A stretch of DNA of 64,000 nt from an uncultured Bacteroidales bacterium (GTDB lineage Bacteria; Bacteroidota; Bacteroidia; Bacteroidales; UBA932): assembly GCA_949286415.1 (NCBI GenBank), contig CASEBV010000012.1:62001-126000 (forward strand), in the 5' to 3' direction. The position numbers and the translations under genes were made by a program. The notes below the pieces were generated by a model. That model saw only the letters and a list, made by a program, of their open reading frames with translations, was not told the origin of the DNA and ran no database searches. This document shows positions 54,274 through 63,169 of the stretch, piece by piece; the stretch's first letter is position 1, and each line of letters opens with the position of its first letter.

Positions 54274-55794
54274 ATGGCAGAAGAAAGAAAGCGGAGATCT
54301 TCGCGTAGAAACGACAGCGTGGATCTTGAGATGCTGGGGCTTGAGGTGGGAAACAAACCGCCTCAGGCTCTTGATGTTGAAGAGGCTGTCATCGGCTCGA
54401 TGCTGATTGAGCCGAACTGCGTCGACGAGGCCATGGAGGAGCTGACTCCTTCGTGCTTCTACGATGAGAAGCACAGGATGATTTTCACGGCCATTTCGGC
54501 CCTCGTAAATGAACATTCGTCCGTTGATGTCCTTACTGTCACCCAGAAACTCAAGTCCCAGGGCAATCTTGAAATCATCGGCGGGCCGGTTGCCCTTGCC
54601 CGGCTTTCCCAGAAAGTCGGCGCTGCCGCACATGTCGAATACTATATCAAGATACTGAAGCAGAAATGTATCCAGAGGGAGCTCATAACTGCTTCATATG
54701 ACATTCTCCGCAAGGCATACGACGAGACAGTCAATGTCGATGACCTTATAGACATATCGCAGACGAAGATTTTCGCGGCGATTCAGAACAATGTCAGACG
54801 GGATGTTCAGGAGATAGGTTCTGTCTACAATCAGGCCATCAATGACATAGAGCGTCTGCAGGAGACCACCGGGATTAGCGGGGTCCCGTCCGGATACAGG
54901 TCCATTGACGATATAACCTTCGGATGGCAGCCTTCCGACCTCATCATTCTTGCGGCCAGGCCTTCTGTCGGAAAGACGGCCTTTGTGCTCAATATTGCCA
55001 GGAACGCTGCCGTGCAATATAATATGCCGGTTGCTTTCTTTTCTTTGGAAATGCCTTCCATCCAGCTTGTCAAGAGACTTATGGTGAGCGAATCCGGATT
55101 GAGCGCCGACAAAATCAAGGGCGGACAGAAGCTTGCGGACTATGAATGGAAGCAGCTTGAGGAAAAGTGCAAGAATCTGGCCAAGTCCCCGCTGTATATC
55201 GATGATACCCCTTCTCTTCCAGTGATGGAATTCCGCTCCAAGGTCAAGAGGCTTGTCAAGCAGAAAGGGGTCAGGCTGGTAATAGTCGATTATCTGCAGC
55301 TCATGCAGGGCCCTTCGGAGCTCAGGGGGATGAGGGAGCAGGAGGTGGCCGCCATTTCAAGGACACTCAAGGCCACGGCCAAAGAAATGAATGTGCCGAT
55401 TATCGCACTTTCACAGTTGAGCCGAAACGCCGTGCAGCGCACCGGGGGCAACAACCGGCCTCAGCTCAGCGACCTCCGCGAGTCCGGCTCCATCGAGCAG
55501 GATGCCGACATGGTAATTTTCATCCACAGGCTTGACTATCAGGGGCTGTCGGAAAATGTCGAGGACAAGGGAAAGACGCAGATAATCATCGCCAAGCACA
55601 GAAACGGTGAGATAGCGGACATCGACATGATGTTCAAGGCATCGGAAGTGAAGTTTGTCGAGATGCAAGAAACTCTTGTCAGTCAGGCGGAAAGAATGTC
55701 AGCTGTACCCTCGAGGATGAACGATGAAGACTCTCCGTTTGTCTCCCCGTCCGGAGCATTCGGCTCGGACATGGGATCAAATTCCGAGTTCTGA
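54274..55794 (+). CDS. dnaB: Replicative DNA helicase
   Basis: The 506-residue hexameric helicase has the N-terminal helical domain (RPPQALDVEEAVIGSMLI-like PPQALDVEEAVIGSML near residue 30) and the RecA-like domain with Walker A AARPSVGKTAF and Walker B LVIVDYLQLM. The family marker QEVAAISRTLK is present. The C-terminal tail from ~475 is Ser/Asn-rich. The N-terminal ~15 residues are basic. No intein is present. Confidence 0.97.
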   Translation: MAEERKRRSSRRNDSVDLEMLGLEVGNKPPQALDVEEAVIGSMLIEPNCVDEAMEELTPSCFYDEKHRMIFTAISALVNEHSSVDVLTVTQKLKSQGNLEIIGGPVALARLSQKVGAAAHVEYYIKILKQKCIQRELITASYDILRKAYDETVNVDDLIDISQTKIFAAIQNNVRRDVQEIGSVYNQAINDIERLQETTGISGVPSGYRSIDDITFGWQPSDLIILAARPSVGKTAFVLNIARNAAVQYNMPVAFFSLEMPSIQLVKRLMVSESGLSADKIKGGQKLADYEWKQLEEKCKNLAKSPLYIDDTPSLPVMEFRSKVKRLVKQKGVRLVIVDYLQLMQGPSELRGMREQEVAAISRTLKATAKEMNVPIIALSQLSRNAVQRTGGNNRPQLSDLRESGSIEQDADMVIFIHRLDYQGLSENVEDKGKTQIIIAKHRNGEIADIDMMFKASEVKFVEMQETLVSQAERMSAVPSRMNDEDSPFVSPSGAFGSDMGSNSEF

Positions 55795-55836
55795 CGCGTC
55801 TCTGATGATATCTTAATATTCAGACAGGATTTGACG

Positions 55837-56715
55837 ATGGTGCGCTTCCTTTCAGTTGCAGTTTTTCTGGCATGCATGGCATATCAGTCTCTTCATGCAG
55901 AGAATGCCGGCAGAGATACAGTGTCCACAGGATGCATCCCTGTCCGTTCTGTCCTGGAGGAAGATCTTGCCTTCTGTGCCGGGGAGAGGCTCCGGTTCAC
56001 AATGCATTATGAATGGGGCGTCATCAATTCTGACGTCGGAAGGGCTACGGTACAATTGGATACATTGACATTCGGCACAGACAAGGCATTCCGCTGCATT
56101 GTGCTCGGAAGCACGACAAAGCTCTTTGACCTTTTTTTCAAAGTGCGGGAGGATTTCAGGTCCTGGTTCACCACAGACGGCCTGCGCCCCCTGAAATTCA
56201 CCAGAGATACCAGGGAAGGGAAATATTTTGCCGTGAATGAATACAATTATGTGTGGGATGGTACAGCAGACCCATATATTTCCGCTGACGTGTATTCATC
56301 CTCAAGCGGCCGGAGATATCTGGAACTGCCGCTCGACGAATGCACATATGATCTTCCTGCTCTCTTTTTTCTTGCGCGGAACATGGATTTTGACAAAGTC
56401 ATCCCGGAAGTCCGGTATCCGATGACATTTGCGATAGATGATGATATATATAATGTATATTTCATTTTGCACGGGAGGGAACAGAAAAAGATAAAGGGAC
56501 TAGGCACCGTCAACACAATAAGGTTTTCGGCAAAACTGCTGGCCGGGAATGTCTTTACCGGAGACGAAGACCTCACGATCTGGATTTCTGACGATGACAA
56601 CAGGATTCCGGTGCTGTTCGAGGCCCCCATCCTCGTGGGTACGGCGAGCGGCAGGCTTGAAGGCTGGTCGGGTCTGAAGCATCCTTTTTCATCATTGGTA
56701 AAAAAGAATAAATAA
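55837..56715 (+). CDS. DUF3108 domain protein, exported
   Basis: The 292-residue protein has a signal peptide (VRFLSVAVFLACMAYQSLHA) and a beta-rich DUF3108 fold: FCAGERLRFTMHYEWGVINSDVGRATVQL, then TTKLFDLFFKVREDFRSWFTTDGLRPLKF. DUF3108 proteins are periplasmic or outer-membrane associated and of unknown function. ATG at 55837 is preferred over TTG at 55831. A 42-base gap separates it from dnaB and 9 bases from rseC, so it may be the first gene of the rseC-rnf unit. Confidence 0.88.
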   Translation: MVRFLSVAVFLACMAYQSLHAENAGRDTVSTGCIPVRSVLEEDLAFCAGERLRFTMHYEWGVINSDVGRATVQLDTLTFGTDKAFRCIVLGSTTKLFDLFFKVREDFRSWFTTDGLRPLKFTRDTREGKYFAVNEYNYVWDGTADPYISADVYSSSSGRRYLELPLDECTYDLPALFFLARNMDFDKVIPEVRYPMTFAIDDDIYNVYFILHGREQKKIKGLGTVNTIRFSAKLLAGNVFTGDEDLTIWISDDDNRIPVLFEAPILVGTASGRLEGWSGLKHPFSSLVKKNK

Positions 56716-56724
56716 TATTCAGAT

Positions 56725-57147
56725 ATGGCGAAAGATGAGATATCCCACATAGGGAAAATTGTTGAGATAACGCCGGAAATGACCACAGTGGAAATCATTT
56801 CCTCCTCGGCGTGCTCTGCCTGCCATGCCAAAGGCGTGTGCGGCGTATCTGAGGAGCAGGTCAAGCTTATAGGAGTTCCGACAGACCCGTATACGCTCCG
56901 CAATGTGGGCGATGAGGTGCTTGTCGTGCTCCGCCGTTCCATGGGACTGAAGGCCGTATGGATATCTTATGTGATTCCTTTGCTGATTTTAATGATTTTA
57001 ATATTATCTTTGTCCCCCGTTATCGGTCACGAGGCATATGCCGGACTGATAGCGATAGGTGCGGTGGCCTTGTATTATCTGGTCATCTACCTTTTGCGCG
57101 GACGACTGTCAAAGGATTTTGTGTTCTATATAAAAAATAAAGAATAG
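56725..57147 (+). CDS. RseC/MucC family protein (SoxR-reducing system)
   Basis: The 140-residue membrane protein has a small N-terminal domain with cysteines in SSACSACHAKGVCGVSE (two CxxC-like pairs near residues 32-42) and two membrane helices (VWISYVIPLLILMILILSL and AYAGLIAIGAVALYYLVIYLL). RseC is the electron-transfer partner of the Rnf-type complex in the SoxR-reducing system and is the usual first gene of Bacteroidetes rnf operons. It starts 9 bases after the DUF3108 gene. Confidence 0.93.
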   Translation: MAKDEISHIGKIVEITPEMTTVEIISSSACSACHAKGVCGVSEEQVKLIGVPTDPYTLRNVGDEVLVVLRRSMGLKAVWISYVIPLLILMILILSLSPVIGHEAYAGLIAIGAVALYYLVIYLLRGRLSKDFVFYIKNKE

Positions 57148-57149
57148 AA

Positions 57150-58073
57150 ATGACAACAACAATTATCTGGACTATTGTGGCCGTTACCCTCATGGGCCTG
57201 CTGCTTGCCGTGGTCCTCTATCTTGTCGCGAAGAGATTCAAGGTGGAGGAAGACCCGCGCATAGACGAGGTCGAGAAGGTGATGCCCGGTGCCAATTGCG
57301 GAGGCTGCGGATTTGCCGGCTGCCGAGCTTTTGCCCAGTCATGCGTCGAGGCTCCGAATCTGGACAACAATTTCTGTCCTGTCGGAGGCAATGAAGTTAT
57401 GAAGAAAGTTGCTGCCGTCCTCGGTATGGAAGTCACTGAAAAGGCTCCCATGGTAGCTGTGGTCCGCTGCAACGGAACATGTGAAAACAGGCCGAAGACC
57501 AATGAGTACGGCGGATACCAGTCCTGCAAGGTCAAGGCAGCCCTCTACAGCGGTGACACCGCCTGTCCGTTCGGCTGTCTCGGGTGCGGGGACTGTGTCG
57601 CAGCCTGCCAGTTCGGAGCTCTCTCCATGGATCCTGTCACGGGGCTTCCTGTTGTGGACGAGGAGAAATGCACCGGCTGCGGCGCCTGTGTCAAGGCTTG
57701 CCCGAAGAATATCATCGAGCTGCGCAACAAAGGCCCTAAGGGCCGCAGGGTATTCGTAAGCTGCGTGAACAAGGACAAGGGCGCAGTTGCACGCAAGGCC
57801 TGCAAGGCAGCCTGCATCGGATGCGGCAAATGCGAGAAGGAGTGTCCGTTCGGAGCCATAACTGTCGAGAACAATGTGGCATACATTGATTTCAACAAAT
57901 GCCGTCTCTGCAGGAAATGCGTGGTGGTATGTCCGACGGGGGCCATCCATGATGTGAATTTCCCTGCTCCGGCCCAGAAACCGGCACCGAAGCCAGCTGC
58001 TTCGGCAGAAAAACCGGCCACGGGAAAGCCGGTGGTTGAAAAACCGGCTGCTGAGAACAATGAAAAAAATTAA
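57150..58073 (+). CDS. rnfB: Rnf complex subunit B (iron-sulfur protein)
   Basis: The 307-residue subunit has a hydrophobic N-terminal anchor (WTIVAVTLMGLLLAVVLYLVA). A [4Fe-4S] site of the Fe-hydrogenase small-subunit type follows (CGGCGFAGCRAFAQSC near residue 50). Then come ferredoxin-type clusters in CTGCGACVKACPKNI and CIGCGKCEKECPFGA, plus a third CRLCRKCVVVCPTGA. The last ~35 residues are Pro/Ala/Lys-rich (KPAPKPAASAEKP). It receives electrons from ferredoxin and passes them on in the complex. Confidence 0.97.
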   Translation: MTTTIIWTIVAVTLMGLLLAVVLYLVAKRFKVEEDPRIDEVEKVMPGANCGGCGFAGCRAFAQSCVEAPNLDNNFCPVGGNEVMKKVAAVLGMEVTEKAPMVAVVRCNGTCENRPKTNEYGGYQSCKVKAALYSGDTACPFGCLGCGDCVAACQFGALSMDPVTGLPVVDEEKCTGCGACVKACPKNIIELRNKGPKGRRVFVSCVNKDKGAVARKACKAACIGCGKCEKECPFGAITVENNVAYIDFNKCRLCRKCVVVCPTGAIHDVNFPAPAQKPAPKPAASAEKPATGKPVVEKPAAENNEKN

Positions 58074-58085
58074 GGAGCACCAGAT

Positions 58086-59453
58086 ATGAAGAAGACATTT
58101 TCAATAGGCGGCGTACATCCGCATGACAGCAAGATAGCCGCCGGAAGCAAAATCGAGACATTGCCTCTTCCGAAGACTGTGTTCATCTCCATGAACCAGC
58201 ATCTCGGTGCACCGGCCAAGCCGACAGTAGCCCCTGGCGACAGGGTAAAGACCGGACAGGTGATCGGAGAGCCGGGCGGATTCATCTCAGCCTATGTCCA
58301 TTCCTCTGTTACAGGTACAGTGAAGTCTGTCGGCCCGTATAAGGACCTTGCCGGAAACAATGCGGTCCATGTGGAGATTGCCGTGGAGCCGGACGAGTGG
58401 ATGGACGGAATAGACACTTCGGACACCCTCGTAAAGGAAATCCCTGAAGACAGGCAGTTCATTGTGGACAGAATCAAGAACAACGGGGTGGTCGGCCTCG
58501 GCGGTGCGACTTTCCCTACCCATGTGAAACTCTGCCCTCCGCCTGAAAAGAAGGCAGAATGCCTGATTCTCAATGGTGCGGAATGCGAGCCATATCTGAC
58601 TTCCGACTACCGCATCATGCTTGAGCAGAGCGAGAAGATAGTCATAGGCGCGGCCATCATGAAGAAAGTGCTCGGTGTCAGCCGTGCGGTGATAGGAATT
58701 GAGGAGAACAAGCCTGAGGCCATCGTCAGAATGTCTGCGGCAGTCGCGTCTCTCCAGTCTTCAGCAAAGGGATATGACGGAATCGAGGTCATGGTCCTGA
58801 AGAAAAAATATCCTCAGGGAGGTGAAAAACAGCTGATAGATGCCGTAATGCACCGTCAGGTGAAGTCAATGGGACTTCCTATTGACGTCGGCGCCGTCGT
58901 GCAGAATGTCGGTACATCCCTTGCCGTGTACGATGCTGTGCAGAAGAACATGCCATTGATTACCAATGTGCTGACTGTGACCGGCAATTGCCTTCCTGCG
59001 GGCAGGCAGAAGAACTATCTGTTCAGAATAGGCATCCCTCTTTCTTTCATTGCCGAATATGCCGGAGGCATCCCTTCGGAGGCCGTGAAGGTCGTCAGCG
59101 GAGGCCCTATGATGGGAAAAGCCATATCCAACATGGAGGCAACCACCCTGAAAGGCTCTTCGTCTCTGCTCTATCTCACGGAGGAACAGACGGCAAGAAA
59201 GCCCGAGAGCAACTGCATCCGCTGCGGCAAGTGCGTCGAGGCATGTCCTATGGGGCTTGAGCCGTATCTGCTCAACAAGCTCGCCCGCAACAACATGATG
59301 GATGAACTGGAGCAGAATGCCATCCAGGACTGCATAGAGTGCGGCTGCTGCCTGTATTCCTGCCCGGCGAACATTCCTCTTCTGGATGTCATCAGGGTAG
59401 CCAAGGGTGAGGTCATCAGAGCCATGAGGGCAAGGACAGCACCGAAAAAATAA
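58086..59453 (+). CDS. rnfC: Rnf complex subunit C (NADH-binding, peripheral)
   Basis: The 455-residue subunit has an N-terminal barrel-sandwich part (residues ~30-100). The NADH/FMN-binding GGATFPTHVKL region follows, then LILNGAECEPYLTSDYR. Two [4Fe-4S] sites lie near the C-terminus: CIRCGKCVEACPMGL and CIECGCCLYSCPANI. All ligands are present. It hands electrons to NAD+. Confidence 0.97.
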   Translation: MKKTFSIGGVHPHDSKIAAGSKIETLPLPKTVFISMNQHLGAPAKPTVAPGDRVKTGQVIGEPGGFISAYVHSSVTGTVKSVGPYKDLAGNNAVHVEIAVEPDEWMDGIDTSDTLVKEIPEDRQFIVDRIKNNGVVGLGGATFPTHVKLCPPPEKKAECLILNGAECEPYLTSDYRIMLEQSEKIVIGAAIMKKVLGVSRAVIGIEENKPEAIVRMSAAVASLQSSAKGYDGIEVMVLKKKYPQGGEKQLIDAVMHRQVKSMGLPIDVGAVVQNVGTSLAVYDAVQKNMPLITNVLTVTGNCLPAGRQKNYLFRIGIPLSFIAEYAGGIPSEAVKVVSGGPMMGKAISNMEATTLKGSSSLLYLTEEQTARKPESNCIRCGKCVEACPMGLEPYLLNKLARNNMMDELEQNAIQDCIECGCCLYSCPANIPLLDVIRVAKGEVIRAMRARTAPKK

Positions 59454-59485
59454 GGAGTATCCATTGAATAAAATTGAGACAGAAA

Positions 59486-60487
59486 ATGAATAAAGTATTG
59501 GTTTCACCCTCACCGCATATACACGCGGATGTCTCCACTGCGAGAATAATGCGTGATGTGGTGATTGCGCTCCTGCCGTCGGTGGTCGTGTCCATCCTCT
59601 ATTACGGATGGTCATCCGTCATGCTGCTCGCAGTCAGCGTCATTACTTGTATCCTTGTGGAATATCTCATCACGAGATTCCTGATGAAGAGCCAGTGCAC
59701 CATCAGTGACTGGTCCGCTGCCGTGACAGGCGTGCTGCTTGCCCTGAACCTTCCGCCTGCCTGCCCGTGGTGGGTGGCCATGATTGGGGCAATCTTTGCG
59801 ATAGGTGTCGTGAAGATGACTTTCGGTGGCCTTGGACAGAACCTCTTCAACCCTGCCATCGCTGCCCGTGTCTTCCTGCTCGTGTCATTCCCGGTGGCCA
59901 TGACCAACTGGGCCCGCCCTGCCGGATTCATCAATGTCGACGCGACTTCCGGCGCGACCCTTCTCGGGACTGTGAAGGAAGGGCTTGCCAAAGGCGACAG
60001 CCTCAGCCAGATATTCGCTGCAAATGATTTCTCTTATCTCCAGACCCTTTTCATCAATATCGGAGGCTCTGCAGGCGAGATTTCCGCGATAGCAATCCTC
60101 ATAGGCTTCATCTATCTGCTTGCACGCAAGGTCATCAGACCGCACATAACGCTTTCCATCTGGGCAACCGTCATCGTGTTCTCAGGCATATTCTGGTTAG
60201 TGGACTTGCTTTGGATGAAAGATGTTATGATTTACACCGACCCTCTATTCAATCTCCTCACCGGAGGTCTTCTCCTGGGTTCCGTATTCATGGCGACCGA
60301 CTATGTGACATCTCCTATGAGCACCAAAGGCGGGATTGTATTCGGTGTCGGAATAGGACTTCTCACAATGCTGATAAGGTACTTCGGTTCGTATCCTGAG
60401 GGCGTGTCATTCGCCATCCTCATCATGAACTCCGTGGTGCCTCTCATCAACAAGGCATTCAAACAGAAAAAATACGGGAGGGCATAG
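59486..60487 (+). CDS. rnfD: Rnf complex subunit D (membrane, covalently FMN-bound)
   Basis: The 333-residue, roughly ten-helix membrane protein carries the flavinylation motif in DATSGATLLG (FMN on the Thr of SGAT). The opening PSPHIHADVSTARIM is characteristic. ATG at 59486 is preferred over an in-frame TTG at 59474. It forms the ion-translocation part together with RnfE and RnfA. Confidence 0.96.
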   Translation: MNKVLVSPSPHIHADVSTARIMRDVVIALLPSVVVSILYYGWSSVMLLAVSVITCILVEYLITRFLMKSQCTISDWSAAVTGVLLALNLPPACPWWVAMIGAIFAIGVVKMTFGGLGQNLFNPAIAARVFLLVSFPVAMTNWARPAGFINVDATSGATLLGTVKEGLAKGDSLSQIFAANDFSYLQTLFINIGGSAGEISAIAILIGFIYLLARKVIRPHITLSIWATVIVFSGIFWLVDLLWMKDVMIYTDPLFNLLTGGLLLGSVFMATDYVTSPMSTKGGIVFGVGIGLLTMLIRYFGSYPEGVSFAILIMNSVVPLINKAFKQKKYGRA

Positions 60488-60490
60488 ATT

Positions 60491-61126
60491 ATGGCAATAC
60501 AGTCATCATTGAAAAACATGGTTTTGAGCCTCGGCGTCATCTGTCTTGTGAGCTCCGGCCTGCTTGCCGGGGTATATGCCCTGACCAAGGCTCCTATAGA
60601 AGCTGCGGCTGAAGCGAAGACCAACAACGCCATCAGGCAGGTGCTTCCTGAATTTGACGGTGCCCCTGAACTGAAAACCATTGAGGCGGACGGCAGGACA
60701 ATCAGCTATTATGCAGCCTCAAAGGGAGGTGAAGTCATCGGATATGCTGTCACGGCATCTGCCTCGGGCTTCAGCGGCCCGGTATCCCTGATGGTGGGAA
60801 TCACCGCAGACGGCATCGTCTATAATACTTCAGTGCTTTCACAGAGCGAGACCCCGGGACTCGGCGCAAAATGTACCGAACCGGCTTTCGCTGACCAGTT
60901 CAAGAATCTCAATCCAGCTGCGACAAAGCTTGCCGTGAAGAAGGACGGGGGAGACATCGATGCCATCACGGCTTCGACAATCACATCCCGGGCATATGTC
61001 GCTGCAGTGAACAATGCCCTTGCAATATATGAGACAATAGTCTCAGGCGGTGTTCCGGATATATCCGCCGGGACTGAAGCCCCGGCGGAGGATCCTGCTG
61101 CACAGACCGCTGAAGAAAACAAATAA
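60491..61126 (+). CDS. rnfG: Rnf complex subunit G (periplasmic FMN-bound)
   Basis: The 211-residue protein has one N-terminal helix (NMVLSLGVICLVSSGLLAGVYA) and a periplasmic FMN-binding domain. The flavin attachment motif reads ITASTITSRA: the Thr is kept, but the Gly and Ala of S-G-A-T are replaced. The C-terminus is Glu/Ala-rich. It is the fourth gene of the rnf operon, beginning 3 bases after rnfD. Confidence 0.95.
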   Translation: MAIQSSLKNMVLSLGVICLVSSGLLAGVYALTKAPIEAAAEAKTNNAIRQVLPEFDGAPELKTIEADGRTISYYAASKGGEVIGYAVTASASGFSGPVSLMVGITADGIVYNTSVLSQSETPGLGAKCTEPAFADQFKNLNPAATKLAVKKDGGDIDAITASTITSRAYVAAVNNALAIYETIVSGGVPDISAGTEAPAEDPAAQTAEENK

Positions 61127-61140
61127 CGGAGGACAACACA

Positions 61141-61725
61141 ATGGGAAAATTCAAACTTATTACCAAAGGACTTGTAAAGGAAAACCCTACATTTGTCCTG
61201 CTGCTCGGAATGTGTCCTACATTGGCCACCACGACTTCAGCAATGAACGGAATGGGTATGGGCCTCGCCACGATGTTCGTGCTCGTGCTTTCCAATATGG
61301 TGATTTCCGCCACGGCCCCGTATATCCCGGACAAGGTGCGCATCCCGTCATATATCGTAATCATCGCGGCCTTCGTGACCATCCTGCAGTTCATAATGCA
61401 GGCCTATACTCCGGCCATGTATGAGACTCTCGGACTGTTCATCCCTCTTATTGTGGTGAACTGTATCGTGCTCGGCCGCGCCGAAGCATTCGCCAACAAG
61501 AACTCTGTCATCGATTCCGCCTGTGACGGCATAGGCATCGGGCTGGGCTTCACCATGTCGCTCACAATCCTCGGCCTTGTCCGCGAGATTCTGGGCAGCG
61601 GCTCTGCCTTCGGCTTCAAATTCATCGAAGGCGACGGCATCATTGCATTCGTGCTCGCTCCGGGAGCATTCCTTGCTCTGGCATATCTGATAGTGATATT
61701 CAGGAAAATCACCAAAATTGAATAA
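61141..61725 (+). CDS. rnfE: Rnf complex subunit E (membrane)
   Basis: A 194-residue protein with six membrane helices and the RnfE/RsxE opening KENPTFVLLLGMCPTLATTTSA. The symmetric half-motif PLIVVNCIVLGRAEAFA marks it as the partner of RnfA. A good ribosome-binding site (GGAGG) is 10 bases before its ATG. Confidence 0.97.
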   Translation: MGKFKLITKGLVKENPTFVLLLGMCPTLATTTSAMNGMGMGLATMFVLVLSNMVISATAPYIPDKVRIPSYIVIIAAFVTILQFIMQAYTPAMYETLGLFIPLIVVNCIVLGRAEAFANKNSVIDSACDGIGIGLGFTMSLTILGLVREILGSGSAFGFKFIEGDGIIAFVLAPGAFLALAYLIVIFRKITKIE

Positions 61726-61731
61726 GAGACC

Positions 61732-62331
61732 ATGGAATATTTGATAATAATAATATCGGCGATATTCGTCAACAATATTCTGCTCGCGCAGTTCCTCGGC
61801 TGCTGTCCGTTCCTCGGAGTCTCCAACAAGCTGAGCACTGCCGTCGGAATGTCTGGTGCAGTGTGCTTCGTCATCACTCTTTCGACACTGGTGACTTATC
61901 TCCTGCAGTATTATGTGCTTGTGCCGCTCCACATCGAGTTCATGCAGACCATCACATTCATCCTTGTGATTGCTGCCCTCGTGCAGATGGTAGAAATCAT
62001 TCTGAAGAAGATCAGCCCGTCCCTCTATCAGGCCCTCGGCATCTTCCTTCCGCTGATTACCACCAACTGCGCCGTGCTCGGTATCGCGCTCATCGTCGTC
62101 ACCAAGGAGTTCACATTCGGCGGCGATCCTCACATGCTCAACCTTGCCGAGTCTGTGGTGTATGCATTCGCTTCATCCCTCGGCTTCGGCCTTGCGATGA
62201 TTCTCTTTGCCGGCCTTAGGGAACAGATAGCACTCAACAAAGTGCCCAAGCCGTTCAGGGGCATTCCTATTGCCCTTGTCACCGCAAGTATCCTCGCGAT
62301 GGCATTCATGGGATTCTCCGGAATGGTATAG
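61732..62331 (+). CDS. rnfA: Rnf complex subunit A (membrane)
   Basis: A 199-residue protein with six membrane helices. The opening IIIISAIFVNNILLAQFLGCCPFLGVS and the half-motif PLITTNCAVLGIALI are those of RnfA. Conserved Cys in the CC and TNC segments ligate an iron-sulfur cluster shared with RnfE. It ends the rnfBCDGEA operon; a palindromic repeat starts 44 bases after its stop. Confidence 0.97.
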   Translation: MEYLIIIISAIFVNNILLAQFLGCCPFLGVSNKLSTAVGMSGAVCFVITLSTLVTYLLQYYVLVPLHIEFMQTITFILVIAALVQMVEIILKKISPSLYQALGIFLPLITTNCAVLGIALIVVTKEFTFGGDPHMLNLAESVVYAFASSLGFGLAMILFAGLREQIALNKVPKPFRGIPIALVTASILAMAFMGFSGMV

Positions 62332-62374
62332 CATTGAAAGGCGGAGCACTTGTTGCCGTGCCTGATGAAAATAC

Positions 62375-62500
62375 CGCGCCCGTTGGAAGCATTTTGTACC
62401 TTCCAACGGGCGTGTTTTTTCAGCAGAAGTGTGGCCGTTGGCATTTTGAAAATGCCGTCTGGCGCGAAAACCCGGCAAAACCGCGCCCGTTGGACAGTAT
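62375..62500 (+). repeat. Palindromic interspersed repeat, copy B
   Basis: The same element as at 15925-16070, in the same orientation. It has a long first stem (CGCCCGTTGGAA at 62377-62388 with its complement at 62401-62412), the central palindrome GGCATTTT-G-AAAATGCC (62440-62456), and the start motif GCGCCCGTTGGA at 62376 and again 107 bases later at 62483. The closing half of the second stem is missing, where the sequence passes into the coding region of the leftward gene. Confidence 0.85.
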
Positions 62501-63094
62501 TTCACTTACTTCTTCCAGCATTTCCTCAATTGTGTCATACAGCGGGACTCCGTATCGGGCGCAGGTGATGCGGACATTGTCGTGGCGGTAGAAATCGGGC
62601 TCGCAGGCGACATACAGCTTGCCGGAGCGGGCAAAGAGTCCCATTTCAAGCAGGGTTATCGGGGATTTGCTTGTGCCGATGATGTACATTATTATGATGT
62701 CGGCCTGCTCGAGATGTTCGAGTTCCCAGTTGACCTGATAGTCCATTTCTCCCGGCTTGCTGCCGTCCCAGTTGCCTTGGCGCGGATTGAATAGGATGTA
62801 TTTCCCCGGCAGGGAAGAAAAATATTCAAATGCCTCCGCCTGCCAGTCCCGGCTGCTGCCCATGTCAATTGTCCCGGCAAGAAAGATTTTTGTGAAGCCG
62901 GATGTGTCCGCGGACGGGAGGCTTTCATGGGGCTTCAGCATATACGTTATGTTACGGCCGGTTATCTTCTGCCTTGCTCCCAACTCATGTTTTGCTTCCG
63001 GCTGTCGTCTTGTTCCGGACAGAGCCGCATCGGGGATGAGAAATGCAGTCACCAGAAAGATGCAGGCAGCTGCAATCGTATGCTTCCTTTTCAT
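62420..63094 (-). CDS. Exported nucleoside 2-deoxyribosyltransferase-like protein with repeat-derived C-terminus
   Basis: The 224-residue protein begins with a signal peptide (HTIAAACIFLVTAFLIPDAALS). Residues ~65-195 are a nucleoside deoxyribosyltransferase-like fold: KIFLAGTIDMGSSRDWQ, LFNPRQGNWDG, WELEHLEQADIIIMYI and the Glu-containing ITLLEMGLFARSGK. Known relatives act on nucleosides inside the cell, so export is odd. The last ~24 residues (NGRGFAGFSRQTAFSKCQ) are encoded by repeat copy B and are probably not ancestral. Nucleotide metabolism is hinted by the nucleoside kinase gene upstream, but no substrate can be assigned. Confidence 0.75.
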   Translation of the reverse strand: MKRKHTIAAACIFLVTAFLIPDAALSGTRRQPEAKHELGARQKITGRNITYMLKPHESLPSADTSGFTKIFLAGTIDMGSSRDWQAEAFEYFSSLPGKYILFNPRQGNWDGSKPGEMDYQVNWELEHLEQADIIIMYIIGTSKSPITLLEMGLFARSGKLYVACEPDFYRHDNVRITCARYGVPLYDTIEEMLEEVSEILSNGRGFAGFSRQTAFSKCQRPHFC

Positions 63095-63121
63095 GTAGTT
63101 TTATTTTGTCTGGGCATGACT

Positions 63122-63155
63122 GTATCAATGTCTGTGCTGTATCAGTATCTGTGCT
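63122..63155. repeat. 17-base tandem duplication
   Basis: Two adjacent 17-base units, GTATCAATGTCTGTGCT and GTATCAGTATCTGTGCT, differ at two positions. They sit between the kinase stop (63170) and the next start (63094). Confidence 0.6.
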
Positions 63156-63169
63156 GTATATGGATTTTC

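Noticed and set aside
60955..60990. Loss of the flavin attachment site in RnfG
   Set aside because: The S-G-A-T motif is altered to T-A-S-T, but the flavin-bearing Thr and flanking residues are kept, so it is treated as a tolerated variant rather than a dead site.
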